A stretch of DNA of 64,000 nt, from positions 118,361,900 through 118,425,899 of the forward strand of contig OY757025.1 in assembly GCA_963580285.1 (NCBI GenBank), in the 5' to 3' direction. The notes under the pieces are model-generated. The model had not been told where the DNA came from. It saw only the letters and a list, made by a program, of their open reading frames with translations, and did not search any database. This document shows, piece by piece, positions 10,546-22,984 of the stretch (positions are counted from its first letter, which is position 1; each line of letters opens with the position of its first letter). Origin of the DNA: Lucinisca nassula. Lineage: Eukaryota; Mollusca; Bivalvia; Lucinida; Lucinidae. The position numbers were made by a program, and so were the translations under genes.

Positions 10546-11459
10546 GTTCAAAGTCGTCAGTGCCCTGGATCAGACAGGAAATAAGAGTATCATGCGAAAA
10601 AGGTACAGTTTGTATGGCGACTACATGTCAGTGGAGAATCTGTATAATGTGCATTGGAGTGGTTGCTATGGTCATGCGAGAGACATGATGCTGGACTTTT
10701 CCACTGTATCTTGAGGGATGAGGAGGGGTGTCGGGGTTTAAAAGAAGACGACTAAGATCGACGATTCCATGTTTTTCGCTTTAAAGAAACCTCCCTGCTC
10801 GACCTCGTCAATATGAATAAATAAATATAAATATCCTCAGTAATAAGGAAAATATATGAGATATGAGTCCTTGAGGTGGACGCGAGTCCAGTCCCTGCCC
10901 TGAAAAAAGAAAGACTGAAAAACACCAAGGTAAGTATGTGCACGCATGCATTGTTTATCAGTGAAGTGTAACACGTGCTTAACTTACGTAAGGATAGACG
11001 GGAATTATATATGGGCTACTGATGAAATGCTTAAATTAATGCTTAATGACAGATGAGATATGCAAATATATGAATTATGAAAAATAACTATGAGTTGGGG
11101 AAATAATGGAAATGACTAGAAAGTCATAAGAGCAAAAGCTCCTCCAGCTTCAATCATTTAACTCTGTTACATTCTCCCCATCTTCGGGAAATGTCGTCCG
11201 GGCATTTAAATTACATTTAATAAGTTACACAACTATACTTGAAAACTTTTTACAAGAAATCATCAGATTTCTATTTTGTTAATGAACTGTTAATCTGACA
11301 GTTATTGAAAATCATAAACTTTGGCTCCGAAAGGCGAGCAAAAGAAGTTTATCGAAGATTACCTAACCTACAATGATTTTGTAAAGCAAATCCACAACAG
11401 AAATGCGCCGCTAGATACGACGGACAGTACATGTGTGCACAGCGCAAAAATAAAATAAT
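10546..11459. other. No recognised gene
   Basis: Intergenic DNA without a reading frame I can assign. A TAATAATAA run occurs at about 11455. Confidence 0.5.
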
Positions 11460-12695
11460 AATAATAAAAACTTACAAAAAACACCCTTTTTTACCTTTGA
11501 CCTCAATGTATGGCATTTACCTTAGAGGTACCGAACTGTGTCTTACACGCGACACATCATATCGTGATGGTTAACATTTCTGCCAAGTTATTTCAAAGTC
11601 CATCAAGGAATAAGAAAGTAACAGACCGGACAGGAAAAAAGACACGTTTTCGACATTTGACCTTTAAGTATGACCTTGACCTTTGAGGTACCGACTTGAA
11701 TCTTAGGCGCAGCATATCGTCTCATGATGTTTAACATTTCTACCGAGTAATTTCATTATCCAAAGAATAAGAATGTTATTGACCGTACATAAAAACTGCC
11801 CATTTTTTTACCTTTGACCTCTAAGTATGACCATGACATTGGCGGTACAGACCTAAGTCTTGCACACGACACATCGTCTAATGAAGGTGAAATTTCTGCA
11901 AGGTTACTTAAAAGTCCACCCAGATATAAAAAAGTTGACCGGACACAATAAAAAGACCATTTTTGACCCTTGACCTCTAAGTATGACCTTGACCTTTGAG
12001 GTACCGACCTGGGTCTTGCGCGCAACACATCGTCTCATGATGGTTGACATGTCTGCCAAGTAATTTCAAAATCCATCAGGAGATAAGAAAGTTATTGACC
12101 AAACAAGAAAAAAGACCACTTCTTGACCTTTGACCTTTATGTATGACCTTGACCTTAGAGGAATCGACCTGAGTCATGCGCGCAACACATCGTCTCATGA
12201 TGTTTAACATTTCTGCCAAGTAATTTCGCAATCCATTCAGGAATAATAAAGTGATTGATCGAACACGAAAAATGCCCCTTTCTCTACAGGTCTTTGACCT
12301 CTAAGTATGACCTTGACCTTTAAGGTACCGACCTGGGTCATTCGCGTGACACATTGTCTCATGGTGGTTAACATTTCTGCCAAGTAATTAAAAAATCCGT
12401 CAAAAAATAAGAAAGTTATTGACCGGACACGATTTGCCCATACAAACATACAACATTTTGTGACCGACAAAATTCCAAGGGAGATAACTCAAAAAGTATA
12501 AATACGAGAGTTATAATTCTTGCGCTCTGCACGTCATCTAATGTTGATTGATATTTATATGAAGTTTCGTGAATATAGCTTGAACGGTTTTTAAGTAATA
12601 GAGCGGACACGAGTTTGTGACAGACAGACAGACGGACAGACAGAAAGACGCCCGGGGGAAAACAATATGTCTCCCCGAAAAGGAGAGAGACATAA
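11460..12695. mobile_element. Tandem-core element A (HINE-like)
   Basis: About six copies of a roughly 160-base unit containing CTAAGTATGACCTTGACCTT and ACACATCGTCTCATGATG, followed by a GACAGACAGACGGACAGAC tract and a terminal small hairpin near CCGAAAAGGAGAGAG. Short defined ends around a tandem core resemble the Helentron-associated (HINE/'pearl') elements described from bivalves; that assignment is inference. Confidence 0.6.
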
Positions 12696-12799
12696 TTAAA
12701 GTAGCTGTACAATATGCTGTAAACCAATACATTTTTGTTATTATTACTTGCATTTATCATTGTCTGTATTTAGGTAAAATTTACAGTTCTAATCAATGT

Positions 12800-14640
12800 A
12801 GTTTCTAAGATCACAAGGGCCAATGTATAATCAGACAAATCTGTCAAGTCAGTGAAGTACGAAATAAAGGTCAAGGTCATTGGGTCAAGGTGTATACTAT
12901 GCTGATGCAAGAAGTCATGCAGAAATATTAAGTAAAGTATATGGGTTCTAGTAACTGTATTTGCTTAATTCCATAGGGTTATGGTGTAATCTGACAAAGT
13001 CAATAGAGCATGAAATACAGGTAAATGTAACATGACCAAAGGGTATACAGAGTCGGCATGTCAAGGATAAACAGTATATTAAGTTTGAAGGTTCTAACTG
13101 CAAAGATCCAAAGGGATTTGTTATAATCTGACAAATTTAAAGAAGCATGAAATATAGGTCAAGTTCATTTGGTCAAGGTGTATGCTGATGTAGCAAGTCA
13201 TGATGAAACATTAAGTAAAGTATGAGGGTTCTAGTAACTATAGTAGCTGAATGCCCAAGGGGGTATGGTATAATGTGACAAAGACAATGGAGCATGAAAT
13301 ATAGGTCAAGGTCACATATTCAAAGGGTAAGCCAAGAAAGTATGTCAAAGAGAAACATTATGTCAAGTTTGAAGGTTCTAGCAGCTGTTGTTGCTGAGAT
13401 CCCAAGGGTTATTGTATAATATGACGAAGTAAATAAAGCGCGAAATATAGGCCAAGGTCACTATGTCAAGGTGAATGTTGAGGTAGCATGTCAACAAGAA
13501 AACTTAAGTGAGCCACGCCAAGCGAATTTGTGTCTTCGAGCATTCCGTCATGACAAATTTTAACTGCGCATGCCCAGCCATTCAGAGGAGCCAGGGATAT
13601 GGCTTTCTGTCTGAAGGTTCCTCTTGATTCACTGCTTGTATGAGCGAGCAGCGAAGATTCTGGCCAGACTGCGCGTATGCGCAGGCTCGCCTGAACCTTC
13701 GCTGCTCGCATAGGCGATAAGTACCAAAATCGCTTGACGGGGCCCAAGTAAAGTTTGAAGGTTCTAGAAACCATAGTTGCATGCTGAGATCACAGGTCAA
13801 AAAGTAGATTAATAAACCTCAGGGTATCTTTGGATTTCTATGTCTATGACCTTGACCTTAAGGTCAGGCAAACCAACATGTATTGTTGTAATAAAACTTT
13901 AGACCTATATCTACCATCATGCAAAATGTAAAAGAAGTCAATCATTTCTTTTTAAATTATAAGGTCTTATTAACTTCAACACAGAAACTTTGACCCTGTG
14001 ACAATCTTCTATATTTTTGACCTTGACCTAGCCCACGCAAAGTCAATAAAGCGTGAAATATAGGTCAAGGTCACTGTGTCAAGGATAATGTTGATGCAGC
14101 AAGTAAAGTTTGAAGGCTCTAGTAACCATAGTTGCTAAGATCATATGCCAAAAATAATAAAACCTCAGTGTATCTTGAAAGTTCTATGTCTGTGACATTG
14201 GCCTTAAAGTCACGACAACCGACATGGACAGTTATAATTAAAACTTTACACCTATATCTACCATCATGCATAACAAAGCAGAACTCCACCAAATGGTCTT
14301 TAAATTACAGGGTCTCATAAAATTTAACGCAGAAACTTTGACACTGTGACAATGTTCTATGACTGAGACTGTGACCTTGACCTAGCTCCACCCAGGGGCT
14401 GGGCCCAGGAGCTTAGATATTTCATATGAAAGGTAATGCTATGGAAATAGCTTGTACCAAATATGAAAAGAATCTGACATGTGATATGCCGGGGGTATAA
14501 TAATCAAAAAGGTTTAACGCAAAACTTTGACGTAAAGGTTGACAAACGGGCGGATGAACGAAAGAACGAACGAACGGAACGGGTGGAAAGACGAAAACTA
14601 TATACCCCGTGACATACTTCGTATGCCGGGGGTATAATAA
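12800..14640. mobile_element. Tandem-core element B (HINE-like)
   Basis: Degenerate units of roughly 160 to 210 bases with AAATATAGGTCAAGGTCA and AAGTTTGAAGGTTCTAG. It ends in an AACGAACGAACGGAACGG tract and a GTATGCCGGGGGTATAATAA terminus. The array is interrupted by a MITE at 13515-13744. Confidence 0.55.
13515..13744. mobile_element. Palindromic MITE inside element B
   Basis: Imperfect terminal inverted repeats (GCCACGCCAAGCGAATTTG on the left, matching the complement of the AAATCGCTTGACGGGGCC end) with an inner hairpin GCGAGCAGCGAAG / CTTCGCTGCTCGC. It is flanked by AAGT on both sides, restoring the array sequence TTAAGTAAAGT when removed. Confidence 0.6.
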
Positions 14641-15438
14641 TAATAATAATAAAATAATTTACGCACTAGACTGTAGAGAGGATGATTTTAAAAACAATTT
14701 TTTAAATTATCACTTAAAAAATAATGTATTTGTCCATGAATGTACCAGCTACATGCACGAACCTGTCACGGTCGGATGGGGAACAGTCCCCACATAGGTT
14801 GTAGCCAACTCATGCCTCCAGCCAGCACAGTATCATGAAATTTTAATAACAGTGAGTCCATAATTGCAGAACAGTGCACCACTCATCAGCGGTAATCTTA
14901 CAGAAATAACACGACAAATCATCCACTACCAACCGACTGCAACCCAGCAACCCGTTTGTATCGATTCCTGATCATTGCCTCCACTTCTATGTTAGATAAA
15001 CTTGTAAGTTTAAGAATCCCCTCCCCAGAATATACTTAGGGTAACTGTTACACGCCCCTGCCCCCATCCACGAAAATATCGTATCGGCGTTTTAAATAAA
15101 CAAAATCAAAACACATCTCAACAGGGAACCATGTCAGCTGTAATGTAGATTATAAAATTCTAAAACACGCATTCCCCTCCTGTCTGCAACCTTGGTCTCT
15201 GCATATGCCTTGTTGAGCGTACCTCAGGTTGTAATTCTGGTTGTGGCCTCTGCGCAGGACTGAAGGGTTTGGCCAAAGGATACTATAGTATACCGGTGCA
15301 TCCAGAATATCTGCACGATCTGCATCTGCAAAGTCTGGTGCAGATGAGGCGGCACCACCTGTCGTTTCACTTGGTACATTGATATCACCGAAGTTGTGTC
15401 ATCAACTGGTGACGTTTGAGAACTGTTTTTTGGTGATA
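14641..15438. other. Mostly unassigned; short Penelope 3'-module fragment
   Basis: Bases about 14950-15000 match the end of module R (ATCGATTCCTGATCATTGCC). The rest holds nothing I recognise. Confidence 0.5.
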
Positions 15439-15440
15439 TA

Positions 15441-16851
15441 CTCAGATTCAATGAAAACGCAACAATTTTTGAATTTTGATTTCTTTAGTTTAAGGTAAAA
15501 TGAATGACTTTTTCAACTGATAAATACGGTATTGTAAAGTTGTCACCGAAGCATGAGTTTGTTTGACACGAATACTTCGTGATTTTCATGATGTGCATGT
15601 GCACGTGCAAAATGCAAACCTTGCAAAATTTTCGTAATCATGATATTTTTGGCACTTTCTTTACTGTCATTATAAGGTCCGGATTCATTACGTTAAAAGG
15701 CAGCAAAATATTTCATAAGAACAAGCCAATGGGGCGTCTAAGTAACGTCGATCGTCATCGTGCCCTCGGTATGGTTGAAGATGGGCTTTCATACCGCCAA
15801 GTTGCGGAGCATATGGGTTGTTCGCACACTACGATTGTTCGATTGGTTGAAAGGCACAACGCTACGGGGTCTGTGGACGATAGACAACGCCCTGGACGTG
15901 AACGTGTTACTACACGTCAGAAGGACCGGTACATTGTTTTGAGTCATTTACGCGACCGATTCAGGACGTCTGTGAAAACTGCCCGGGAGTCAGTGGGAAC
16001 CCATAACCTACGCGTAAGTGCCTTAACTGTGTGGCGGTGTCTCCAGGAATGCGTTATTTCTAGCCAAAAGACGTGTAGGGGGAACGATTTGACTATGGAA
16101 CGTCGAATCAGTCGCTTTAATTGGCGTTGACAGCGTATCCGATGGACAAAACAGCGTTGGCGTGGTGTACTGTTCACGGACGAGTCCCGTTTTTGTGTTG
16201 AAATGGTTGATAGGCGGCGAAAAGTATGGCAGCGACGTGGGGAGCGATTTCAAGACAGTGTTAAACAGGTGTCACGTTGGGGTGGTGGTACCGTTATTGT
16301 ATGGGGAGGGATCTCATGACGCTACCGATTATACGCAATAATGGTTACGTTAGACAATGCACGTGCTCATTTTGCGAGGCTAACCATGGACCTTTTCAGT
16401 CAAAACGTTGTGCAAGTTCTTCCTTTGCCTGCGTTTTCCCCGGATTTAAACCCAATTGAGCACCTTTCGGACAAGCTTGGAAAACGTGTGTACAGCCGAC
16501 GTCATCCGCAAATCAACCGTCAGCAGCTTGCCATGGCGCTACAAGAAGAATCGGATAACATCACACAAGACCAGATACAGCGTTAAATTCGAAGCATGAG
16601 GCGTCGATGCCAAGGAACACTTGATGCTAATGGTGGACATACCGGGTATTAGGATATATGATTTTGATTTTTCGGGTGTGTGGACTTATTCGAGTCTCTG
16701 TATCTCCGCATCCAATGAAATCCTCTAACTCTGTAATGAGTTTGAGGATAGCTCAGTGATAATTCATTGAACGTGATCAAATGCTTGAAATAATGTGAAT
16801 CAATTAAAATTTTAGGTATAGTACTAGTGTTGCGTTTTTATTGAATCTGAG
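15441..16851 (+). mobile_element. Tc1-family DNA transposon with both ends
   Basis: 1411 bases bounded by inverted ends: CTCAGATTCAATGAAAACGC on the left and the complement of CTCAGATTCAATAAAAACGC on the right. Dinucleotide TA flanks both sides (15439-15440 and 16852-16853), the target duplication expected for Tc1/mariner elements. Confidence 0.9.
15729..16652 (+). pseudogene. Tc1 transposase, inactivated
   Basis: A single reading frame from ATG 15729 to TAG 16652, interrupted by in-frame stops at 16128, 16317 and 16584. The N-terminal paired-type helix-turn-helix is visible (HMGCSHTTIVRLVERHN). Catalytic D1 is in VLFTDESRF, D2 in VTLDNARAH and E in NPIEHLSD, with 34 residues between D2 and E as in the Tc1 family. 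The stretch normally lying between the WGGIS block and D2 is almost absent, so there is also an internal deletion. Three stops plus a deletion mean it cannot make transposase; the intact ends could still be mobilised in trans. Confidence 0.9.
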
Positions 16852-16984
16852 TATATATCTGTATCCAAGGAGCGCGGTTTGGATGCTGGAAGGGCCATGC
16901 ATGGGAGGAGATTCCTTTGCAGCATCCTTCGGATGCCATGTTCACGTTTGACAAAATACAAAGAAACCTCAATATTTGGCTGTT

Positions 16985-17262
16985 CAACAACCAAATACAC
17001 TGATCATACCAATGCGGTTCTACTGTCGCGGTTTGTTTTTGTTATGGTTTGTGTATGTGTGTGTATCGCTTGTATTTTTTTGTTTTGGATGGCCAATTGG
17101 CCATTTTGTGGGAAAGTAACTGTCCTTTTGCCTTTCCGCTATTGATGTTTCCATTAGGGTCTAGTTGTTTCATGTTTGTGTTTCTTTCCATTTGGTGTCA
17201 CTGGTGGGAGCTATGGGTTAATTATATCGATTCCTGATCATCGCCTTTGCTTCTATTTCTCT
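16985..17262 (+). repeat. Penelope 3' module R, right half
   Basis: Contains GATGGCCAATTGGCCATTTT, GGGAAAGTAACTGTCC, and ends ATATCGATTCCTGATCATC, as in the complete copy at 33449-33985. Confidence 0.7.
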
Positions 17263-17524
17263 CATTTATCCGCTAGCTTGCTTTTCCACACAGTCCAACA
17301 CTAAGCAAAAAGCACACGCTCACCGGGCAAAAGCTTGGTATCCCGAGCTTTGAGGTGATAAAATTGAAAAGAGAAACGTTCCGGAACTGATACAATCAGA
17401 TCCAAATTTCTTTCCACAGTATCACTAGGGAAAGAAGTCGAAACATGGAGTGGCCACAGTAAACAAAACGGACAACAGGTAAACCGAGTAAGCAGCTCTT
17501 TCCCAAAGATGTGTTGACTCAGAA

Positions 17525-17765
17525 TATCCAAAGTAGAAGTAAAACAAAGATCAGGAATCGACACAATTAACTTACTTCATCCATCAAAGACTCCAAAGGG
17601 AAAGAAACACAAACATGAAGCGACCAGACCATAATGGAAACCTAAACAAAGGAAGGCCATAAGGACAGTTACTTTCCCACAAAATGGCCAAATGGCCATC
17701 CAAAATAAAAAGACACAAGTGACACACACAGTAAGTAACAACAACAACATAAATAAACCGAACTA
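17525..17765 (-). repeat. Penelope 3' module R, right half (inverted)
   Basis: Starts at the module terminus (GTAGAAGTAAAACAAAGATC) and runs through the complement of the GGCCATTTTGTGGGAAAGTA block. Confidence 0.7.
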
Positions 17766-17774
17766 ACTAACAAT

Positions 17775-18570
17775 TCCGCCGAAGGCTATGTCGCGCCTGT
17801 GGGGGCGCAAAGTCATCGAACCATGATATGTGGTCAAGGTCAAACATAGATGCTTGCACAAAAGATTCCATTCTCAAATGCAAGCTTGTACTAAGTATCA
17901 TTCATGAAGCTCTAATAATTCTTGAGAAATGAACTTAACCATTAGGGTGAACGCTAGGGTGGTCGCAATATTTTACAAAGTCAGTGAACCATGAAATTTA
18001 GGTCAAGGTCAAATATGTATGCTTGCATTTAAGTTGTCATCCCCAGATTCGAGTTTGCACCATATACCATTAATGAAGCTCTTATAGTTCTTGAGAAATA
18101 AACTTGACCATTAGGGTGAACGCTAGGGTGGTCGCAATATTTTACAAAGTCAGTGAACCATGAAATATAGGTCAAGGTCAAATATGGATGCTTGCATTTA
18201 AGTGACAATCCACAGATACAAGTTTGTACCACATATCATTAATGAAGCTCTTATAGTTCTTGAGAAATAAACTTGACCATTAGGGTGAACGCTAGGGTGG
18301 TCGCAATATTTTACAAAGTCAGTGAACCATGAAATGGAGGTCAAGGTCAAATATGGATGCTTGCATGTTAGTTGTCATCCCCAGAAACAAGTTTGTACCA
18401 AGTATCATTAATGAAGCTCTTATAGTTCTTGAGAAATAAACTTGACCATTAGGGTGAACGCTAGGGTGGTCGCAAATGTTGACGCTTTGACGAACGGACG
18501 AACGAACGGACGGAAAGCCGGGCGCCTATATCGCGCCATGCTAATAGCAGGCGCGACAAAAAGGAGCAAA
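17775..18570. mobile_element. Tandem-core element C (HINE-like)
   Basis: Four copies of a unit of about 169 bases: GTGAACGCTAGGGTGGTCGC, AATATTTTACAAAGTCAGTG, AGGTCAAGGTCAAATATG. Left end CGAAGGCTATGTCGCGCCTG; right end has the tract GACGAACGGACGAACG and then GGCGCCTATATCGCGCC. The GCGCC blocks at both ends can pair. Confidence 0.7.
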
Positions 18571-18779
18571 ATACATAACCGGGGAAAGAATCTGTATCAC
18601 CACATGACAAACATTAAACTAGAAGGATATTTTGAAACTAAACTGAACAACCAAGAAGGGGAAAGAATCAGAACCATAAACGTAACAACACACACAACCA
18701 GGAAAAGAATCAGAACCATCAACACAAAACATGAAGGAAACACAACAAAAGCACCGACCCGGAACGGTCGGTAAAACCC

Positions 18780-19115
18780 ACTGATGGACTCATCGGAGTC
18801 TAACTGTTGGTTTAATTTTGCTCTAGCATTTCAGTTGTTTCTTGCTGTCGATTCCTCATCTTTGTTTAATCCCCGTTGTTGTTAGATTTTTATGTTCTCG
18901 GAGATGTTTCACAGATGGGCTAGGAAGCCTTCATGCGGACTGAACAGATTGTTTGTCTATATGTTGCGACGGAAATAAAAGCGAGGATTGCGACCGCGTA
19001 AAATCGATTTAACCCCCTAACCCCCACCAGTAGAATTCTTTTCACTGATCGTTCCAAAGCGGTTCTTCTGTCGCGGTTAATTTTTGATATGGTTTGTCTT
19101 TGAATGTGTGTATCG
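18780..19115 (+). repeat. Penelope 3' module R, left half
   Basis: CATCGGAGTCTAACTGTTGG, CCTTCATGCGGACTGAACAG and AAAATCGATTTAACCCCC blocks in the same order as the full module. Confidence 0.7.
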
Positions 19116-19119
19116 CTTG

Positions 19120-19270
19120 CATGGTGGGTGAAGCTTGCTTGCCAAGTAATGCTTACTATCCTAGGACGCCTGATTTCACTCTTCTGGAGTCCATGTCTGT
19201 TGGTCTGAACATTAATATTTGTCATTTGTCTACGGATTTATGATTTTGGATTAACGCTTTCCTCTGGCTT
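19120..19270 (+). pseudogene. Reverse transcriptase 3'-terminal fragment
   Basis: The segment matches, in the opposite strand, bases about 55570-55720 (shared blocks TGGAGTCCATGTCTGTTG and CTTGCCAAGTAATGCT). There it follows a clearer reverse transcriptase remnant, so both are read as the same 3' end. Stops interrupt it. Confidence 0.45.
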
Positions 19271-19419
19271 TCTTTGCCGGATCATTACAGGGTCACTGGT
19301 GAGGCTTTATTAGCCGAAACTACGTAGTATGACCCATCTTCTTTTTTACGAATGTTTTCATTGCTCTTAAAGGAACTCATTTTTGATTTTTATTGGTACT
19401 ACGACCTAAACTACTTGTT

Positions 19420-19745
19420 TCTTTTTGTTTTGGATAGCCAATTGGCCATTTTCTTGGAAAGTAACTGTCCTTATGGCTTTCCGATATTACTTTTCCATTA
19501 GGGTCAAGTTATTTCATGTTTGTGAGGGGGGTTAAATCGATTTTACGCGACCGCAATCCTCGCCCTTGATTCCGTCGCGATTTAGACAAATCAGCCTTGA
19601 AACGTCCCAGGTGCATTAGTAAAATAGAAGTGAAGGTTGATCAGGAATAGATACAATTAACCCACAACTCCGATCAGAGACACCAAAGGCAAAGAAACAC
19701 AAACATGAAATAACTAGACCCTAATGTAAGCCCGAAAGCCTTGCA
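19420..19745. repeat. Rearranged pieces of module R
   Basis: 19420-19535 is the right half on the plus strand, 19520-19600 part of the left half on the minus strand, and 19635-19740 the terminus on the minus strand. The order is scrambled, indicating several truncated insertions. Confidence 0.55.
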
Positions 19746-19949
19746 ATTACATTCAAAGAAACATTGGGGCCCTCTTATGTTTATCTCCTTCTTTGATACC
19801 AACCTGCTGGACAGACATGTCGATCTTGAATCAAAATACCTGGTGAATAAAAACAACGAGGCCCACAACACAAACATATTAGAAATACAGTACTTAGCAA
19901 ATTCTATTGAACCCAATGATTAAAAAGAAAATCCTCAAACTGTCAATGA

Positions 19950-20160
19950 TCCCCATCAGAACACCATTGCCACTAAAAAGCTGTACTGTCTTCTGAAAAT
20001 ATCTAAACTGTACCCAAAAGGCTCAGCACCTCTGAAACAGGTTGTTCAATTTTACACAAACACCACTGGCAAAGTCAACATCCTCAACCAGCAATTTCAG
20101 TCCATCTTCACACCTAGAATACCAATAAAACTTAGTCAGCTCTCACGCATGGCCGTATAG
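19950..20160 (+). pseudogene. Non-LTR retrotransposon fragment (region before the RT domain)
   Basis: A plus-strand frame reads KKLYCLLKISKLYPKGSAPL followed by LNQQFQSIFTP. This is the pattern of the segment just upstream of the reverse transcriptase domain in CR1/L2/Jockey-type elements (KKF.. block, then LN.QF.SVFT). No catalytic domain follows. Low-to-moderate confidence from pattern alone. Confidence 0.45.
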
Positions 20161-20319
20161 GAACCCGAATTTAATGGCCTACATTAACATTGTGCAGATT
20201 ATATTTTCTGGTCCTTTGGGATCATTGGGCTAATTTGGAATCATTTTGAAAATAGAGTTTTGCTTAAGCCTGGCCTGTGTTGCACATTTCAGTACTAGTC
20301 ATGAACCGACTCAATAAAA

Positions 20320-20830
20320 CCAAAGTAGAAGTAAAACAAAGATCAGGAATTGATACAATTAACTTACTCCATCCATAAAAGACACCAAAGGGAAAGAAAT
20401 ACAAACATTAAGCGACCAGACCATAATGGAAACCTAAACAAAGGAAGGCCATATGGGCAGTTACTTTCCCACAAAATGGCCATATGGCCATCCAAAATTA
20501 AAAGACACAAGTGATACACACAGTAAGTAACAAACAACAACATAAATAAATCGCCACAGAAGAGCCGCCTTGGAACGGTCAGTGGAAGATTTCCACTGGG
20601 GGGCTTAAATCGATTTTACGTGGCCACAATCCTCTCCCTTACTTCCGTCGCGATTTAGACAAATAATTTGTTCAGTCCGCATGAAGGCCTCCTAACTCAT
20701 CAGTGCAACATCTCCGTGAACACAGAAATCAAAGAACCACAGAGGTGAGACAACGGTGAGGACTCGACAGCAAGAAACCACTGAAATGCTGGAGCAAAAG
20801 AAAACCAACAGTTAGACTCCTGCAAGTCTG
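20320..20830 (-). repeat. Penelope 3' module R, nearly complete (inverted)
   Basis: Runs from the terminus (AGTAGAAGTAAAACAAAGAT) to AACCAACAGTTAGACTCC, covering most of the 537-base module. Confidence 0.75.
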
Positions 20831-20918
20831 CTATTTTCGTTTAGGCCTAAAAATAGCTGTGTTTCCGCTAATATGCTGAAAAAAAAATGGTCGGTAGGTA
20901 GGAGAAACCTTTTTATTA

Positions 20919-21930
20919 GCTCACCTGTCACGTAGGGACGAGGTGACTTTTGGGATCACTTTTTGTCCGTCGTCCGTCGTGCGTGCGTCCGTCCGAGCGT
21001 GCGTGCGTAAACCTTTTCTTCAAGCGACATCTCCTCCTGAACCACTAATCGGATTTTGACCAAACTTCAAAGGAATGGTTTTACATAGACTTATATAGGT
21101 AAAATTTCTTAAAACTCTTCTTCTCTGAAACCGCAATGTCCAGTTCTTTGATATTTGGTGTGAAGTTTAATCTAGTGGACCTCTATCAAGATCGTTCAAA
21201 TTATAGGCCTAGGGCGAGAAATGCCCCCCAACCTGCGGGCCCTTTGGTTTAACATTGGCTTATACAGGGAAAATCTTTAAAAATCTTCTTCTCCGAAACC
21301 GCATGGCCCAGGTCCTTGATATTTGGTTTGTAGCTTCATCAAGAGGCGCTCTACCAAAATTGTTCAAATCATAGCCCTTGGGCCAAAAATGTCCCCGCCC
21401 CGGGGCCCTTCGACTTTACATTGACTTACATAGGGAAAGTAAAAAGAAACTTCTACTCTGAAACCGCAAGGCCCAATTCTTTGATATTTGGTGTGACGCT
21501 TCATCTAGTGGATCTCTGTCAAAATTGTTCAAATTATAGCCCTAGGAAATAGAAGTCAAGGCAATGCAAACCTTTGAAAATCTTTTTGTCTGAAAGCAGA
21601 AGGCCAAGGTCTTTGATATTTGGTATGAAGCTGTGTCTTGTGGATTTCTACCAAGATTGTTCAAATTATAGCCCTGGGACCAAAAAATTGCCCGCCCTGG
21701 GGACCCAAGATTTGTATAGATTTATATAAGGAAAACTTTTAAAAATCTTCTTGTCTGAAACCAGAAGGCTCCGGTCTTTGATATTTCGTATGAAGCTTCA
21801 CCCTTTAAACCACTATCAAGATTATTCCAATAATAGACCGGGACCAATAATGGCTCTCCAAGGGCCCACTTGTTACCCTATGGATCAGGTGAGCGATCCA
21901 GGGCTATCATGGCCCTCTTGTTATTTTATT
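20919..21930. mobile_element. Tandem-core element D (HINE-like), same family as 29334-32314
   Basis: Left end is a hairpin-bearing AGCTCACCTGTCACGTAGGG, followed by GTCCGTCGTCCGTCGTGCGT; about five units of roughly 160 bases with CTTTGATATTTGGTATGAAG; right end ATCATGGCCCTCTTG. The inverted, longer relative at 29334-32314 has the same two ends. Confidence 0.7.
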
Positions 21931-22234
21931 TTTCTCCCGAAAAAAAAAACAAAAAAAAAAAAAAAAAAAAACAGGGTCGGACTATATTTTATGTGTTTTT
22001 GTTTTTGAACATGTATTTTGTTAATAAAATTGTCCTATTGAGACTTGCACTGTATATCGTACTGAAGTGCTCAAAAATGTCAGCTCTGTATTTTGGAGGC
22101 ACTACACAAATGTACTTAAAAGGCGAAATTACTATGGGAAAATCTGTAAGGGTCGGGAATTGAAAATGGTAGGGTCGGTGTTTTAATTTTATTTTGTTCT
22201 TTTATTAAAAAAAATAGTAGTGTCGGGGGGTCTG

Positions 22235-22430
22235 AAGCAGGGTGCCTGATGCTCTGTCTCTTGTTGGCCCATTGGAGTCTAACTGTTGGTTTTCTTTTGC
22301 TCCAGCATTTCAGTGTTTTCTTACTGTCGAGTCCTCGCCGTTGTTTCATCTCTGTGGTTGTTTGATTTTTGTGTTCACTGATGAGTTAGGAGACCTTCAT
22401 GTGGATTGTACAAATCATTTGTCTAAAATA
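22235..22430 (+). repeat. Penelope 3' module R, left half
   Basis: GGAGTCTAACTGTTGGTTTT to the CTTCATGTGGATTGTAC block, abruptly meeting an inverted module copy. Confidence 0.7.
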
Positions 22431-22965
22431 GAAGGGAAGGCAATGATCAGGAATCGATACAATTAATGGACAGCTCACAACAGAGACACCAAGGGAAAGA
22501 AACACAAACATGAAACAACTAGACCCTAATGGAAACATCACTAGCGGGAAACCAAAAGGACAGTTACTTTCCCACAAAATGGCCAATTGGCTATCCAAAT
22601 CAAAATAATATAAGCGATACACACACTCAAAGACAAACCATAATAAAAATAACCCACGTCAGAAGAACCGCCTTGGAACGGTCAGTGAAACGAATTCCAC
22701 TGGGGATCTTGAATCGATTTTACGTGGCCACAATCCTCGCCCTTACTTCCGCCGCGATTTAAATAAATAATTTGTTCAGTCCGCATGAAGGGCTCCTAAC
22801 TCACTATTGAAACATCTCCGTGAACATAAAAATCAATCAACCACGGAGATGAAACAACGGCGAGGACCCACTGAAATGCTGGAGCAAAAGAAAACCAACA
22901 GTTAGACTCCGATGGGCCCAACCAGAGACAGAGCATCAGGCACTAAACACCATTACATAAAATGA
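22430..22965 (-). repeat. Penelope 3' module R, nearly complete (inverted)
   Basis: On the minus strand this module begins directly downstream of the reverse transcriptase C-terminal remnant at 22985, giving one of three independent RT-to-R junctions in the window. Confidence 0.75.
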
Positions 22966-22984
22966 GATTCTCTCTGATTCTCAG

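Noticed and set aside
18442..18774. 110-codon plus-strand frame
   Set aside because: It starts inside the terminal GACGAACGGACG tract of a tandem-core element and has low-complexity Arg/Asn/Thr content.
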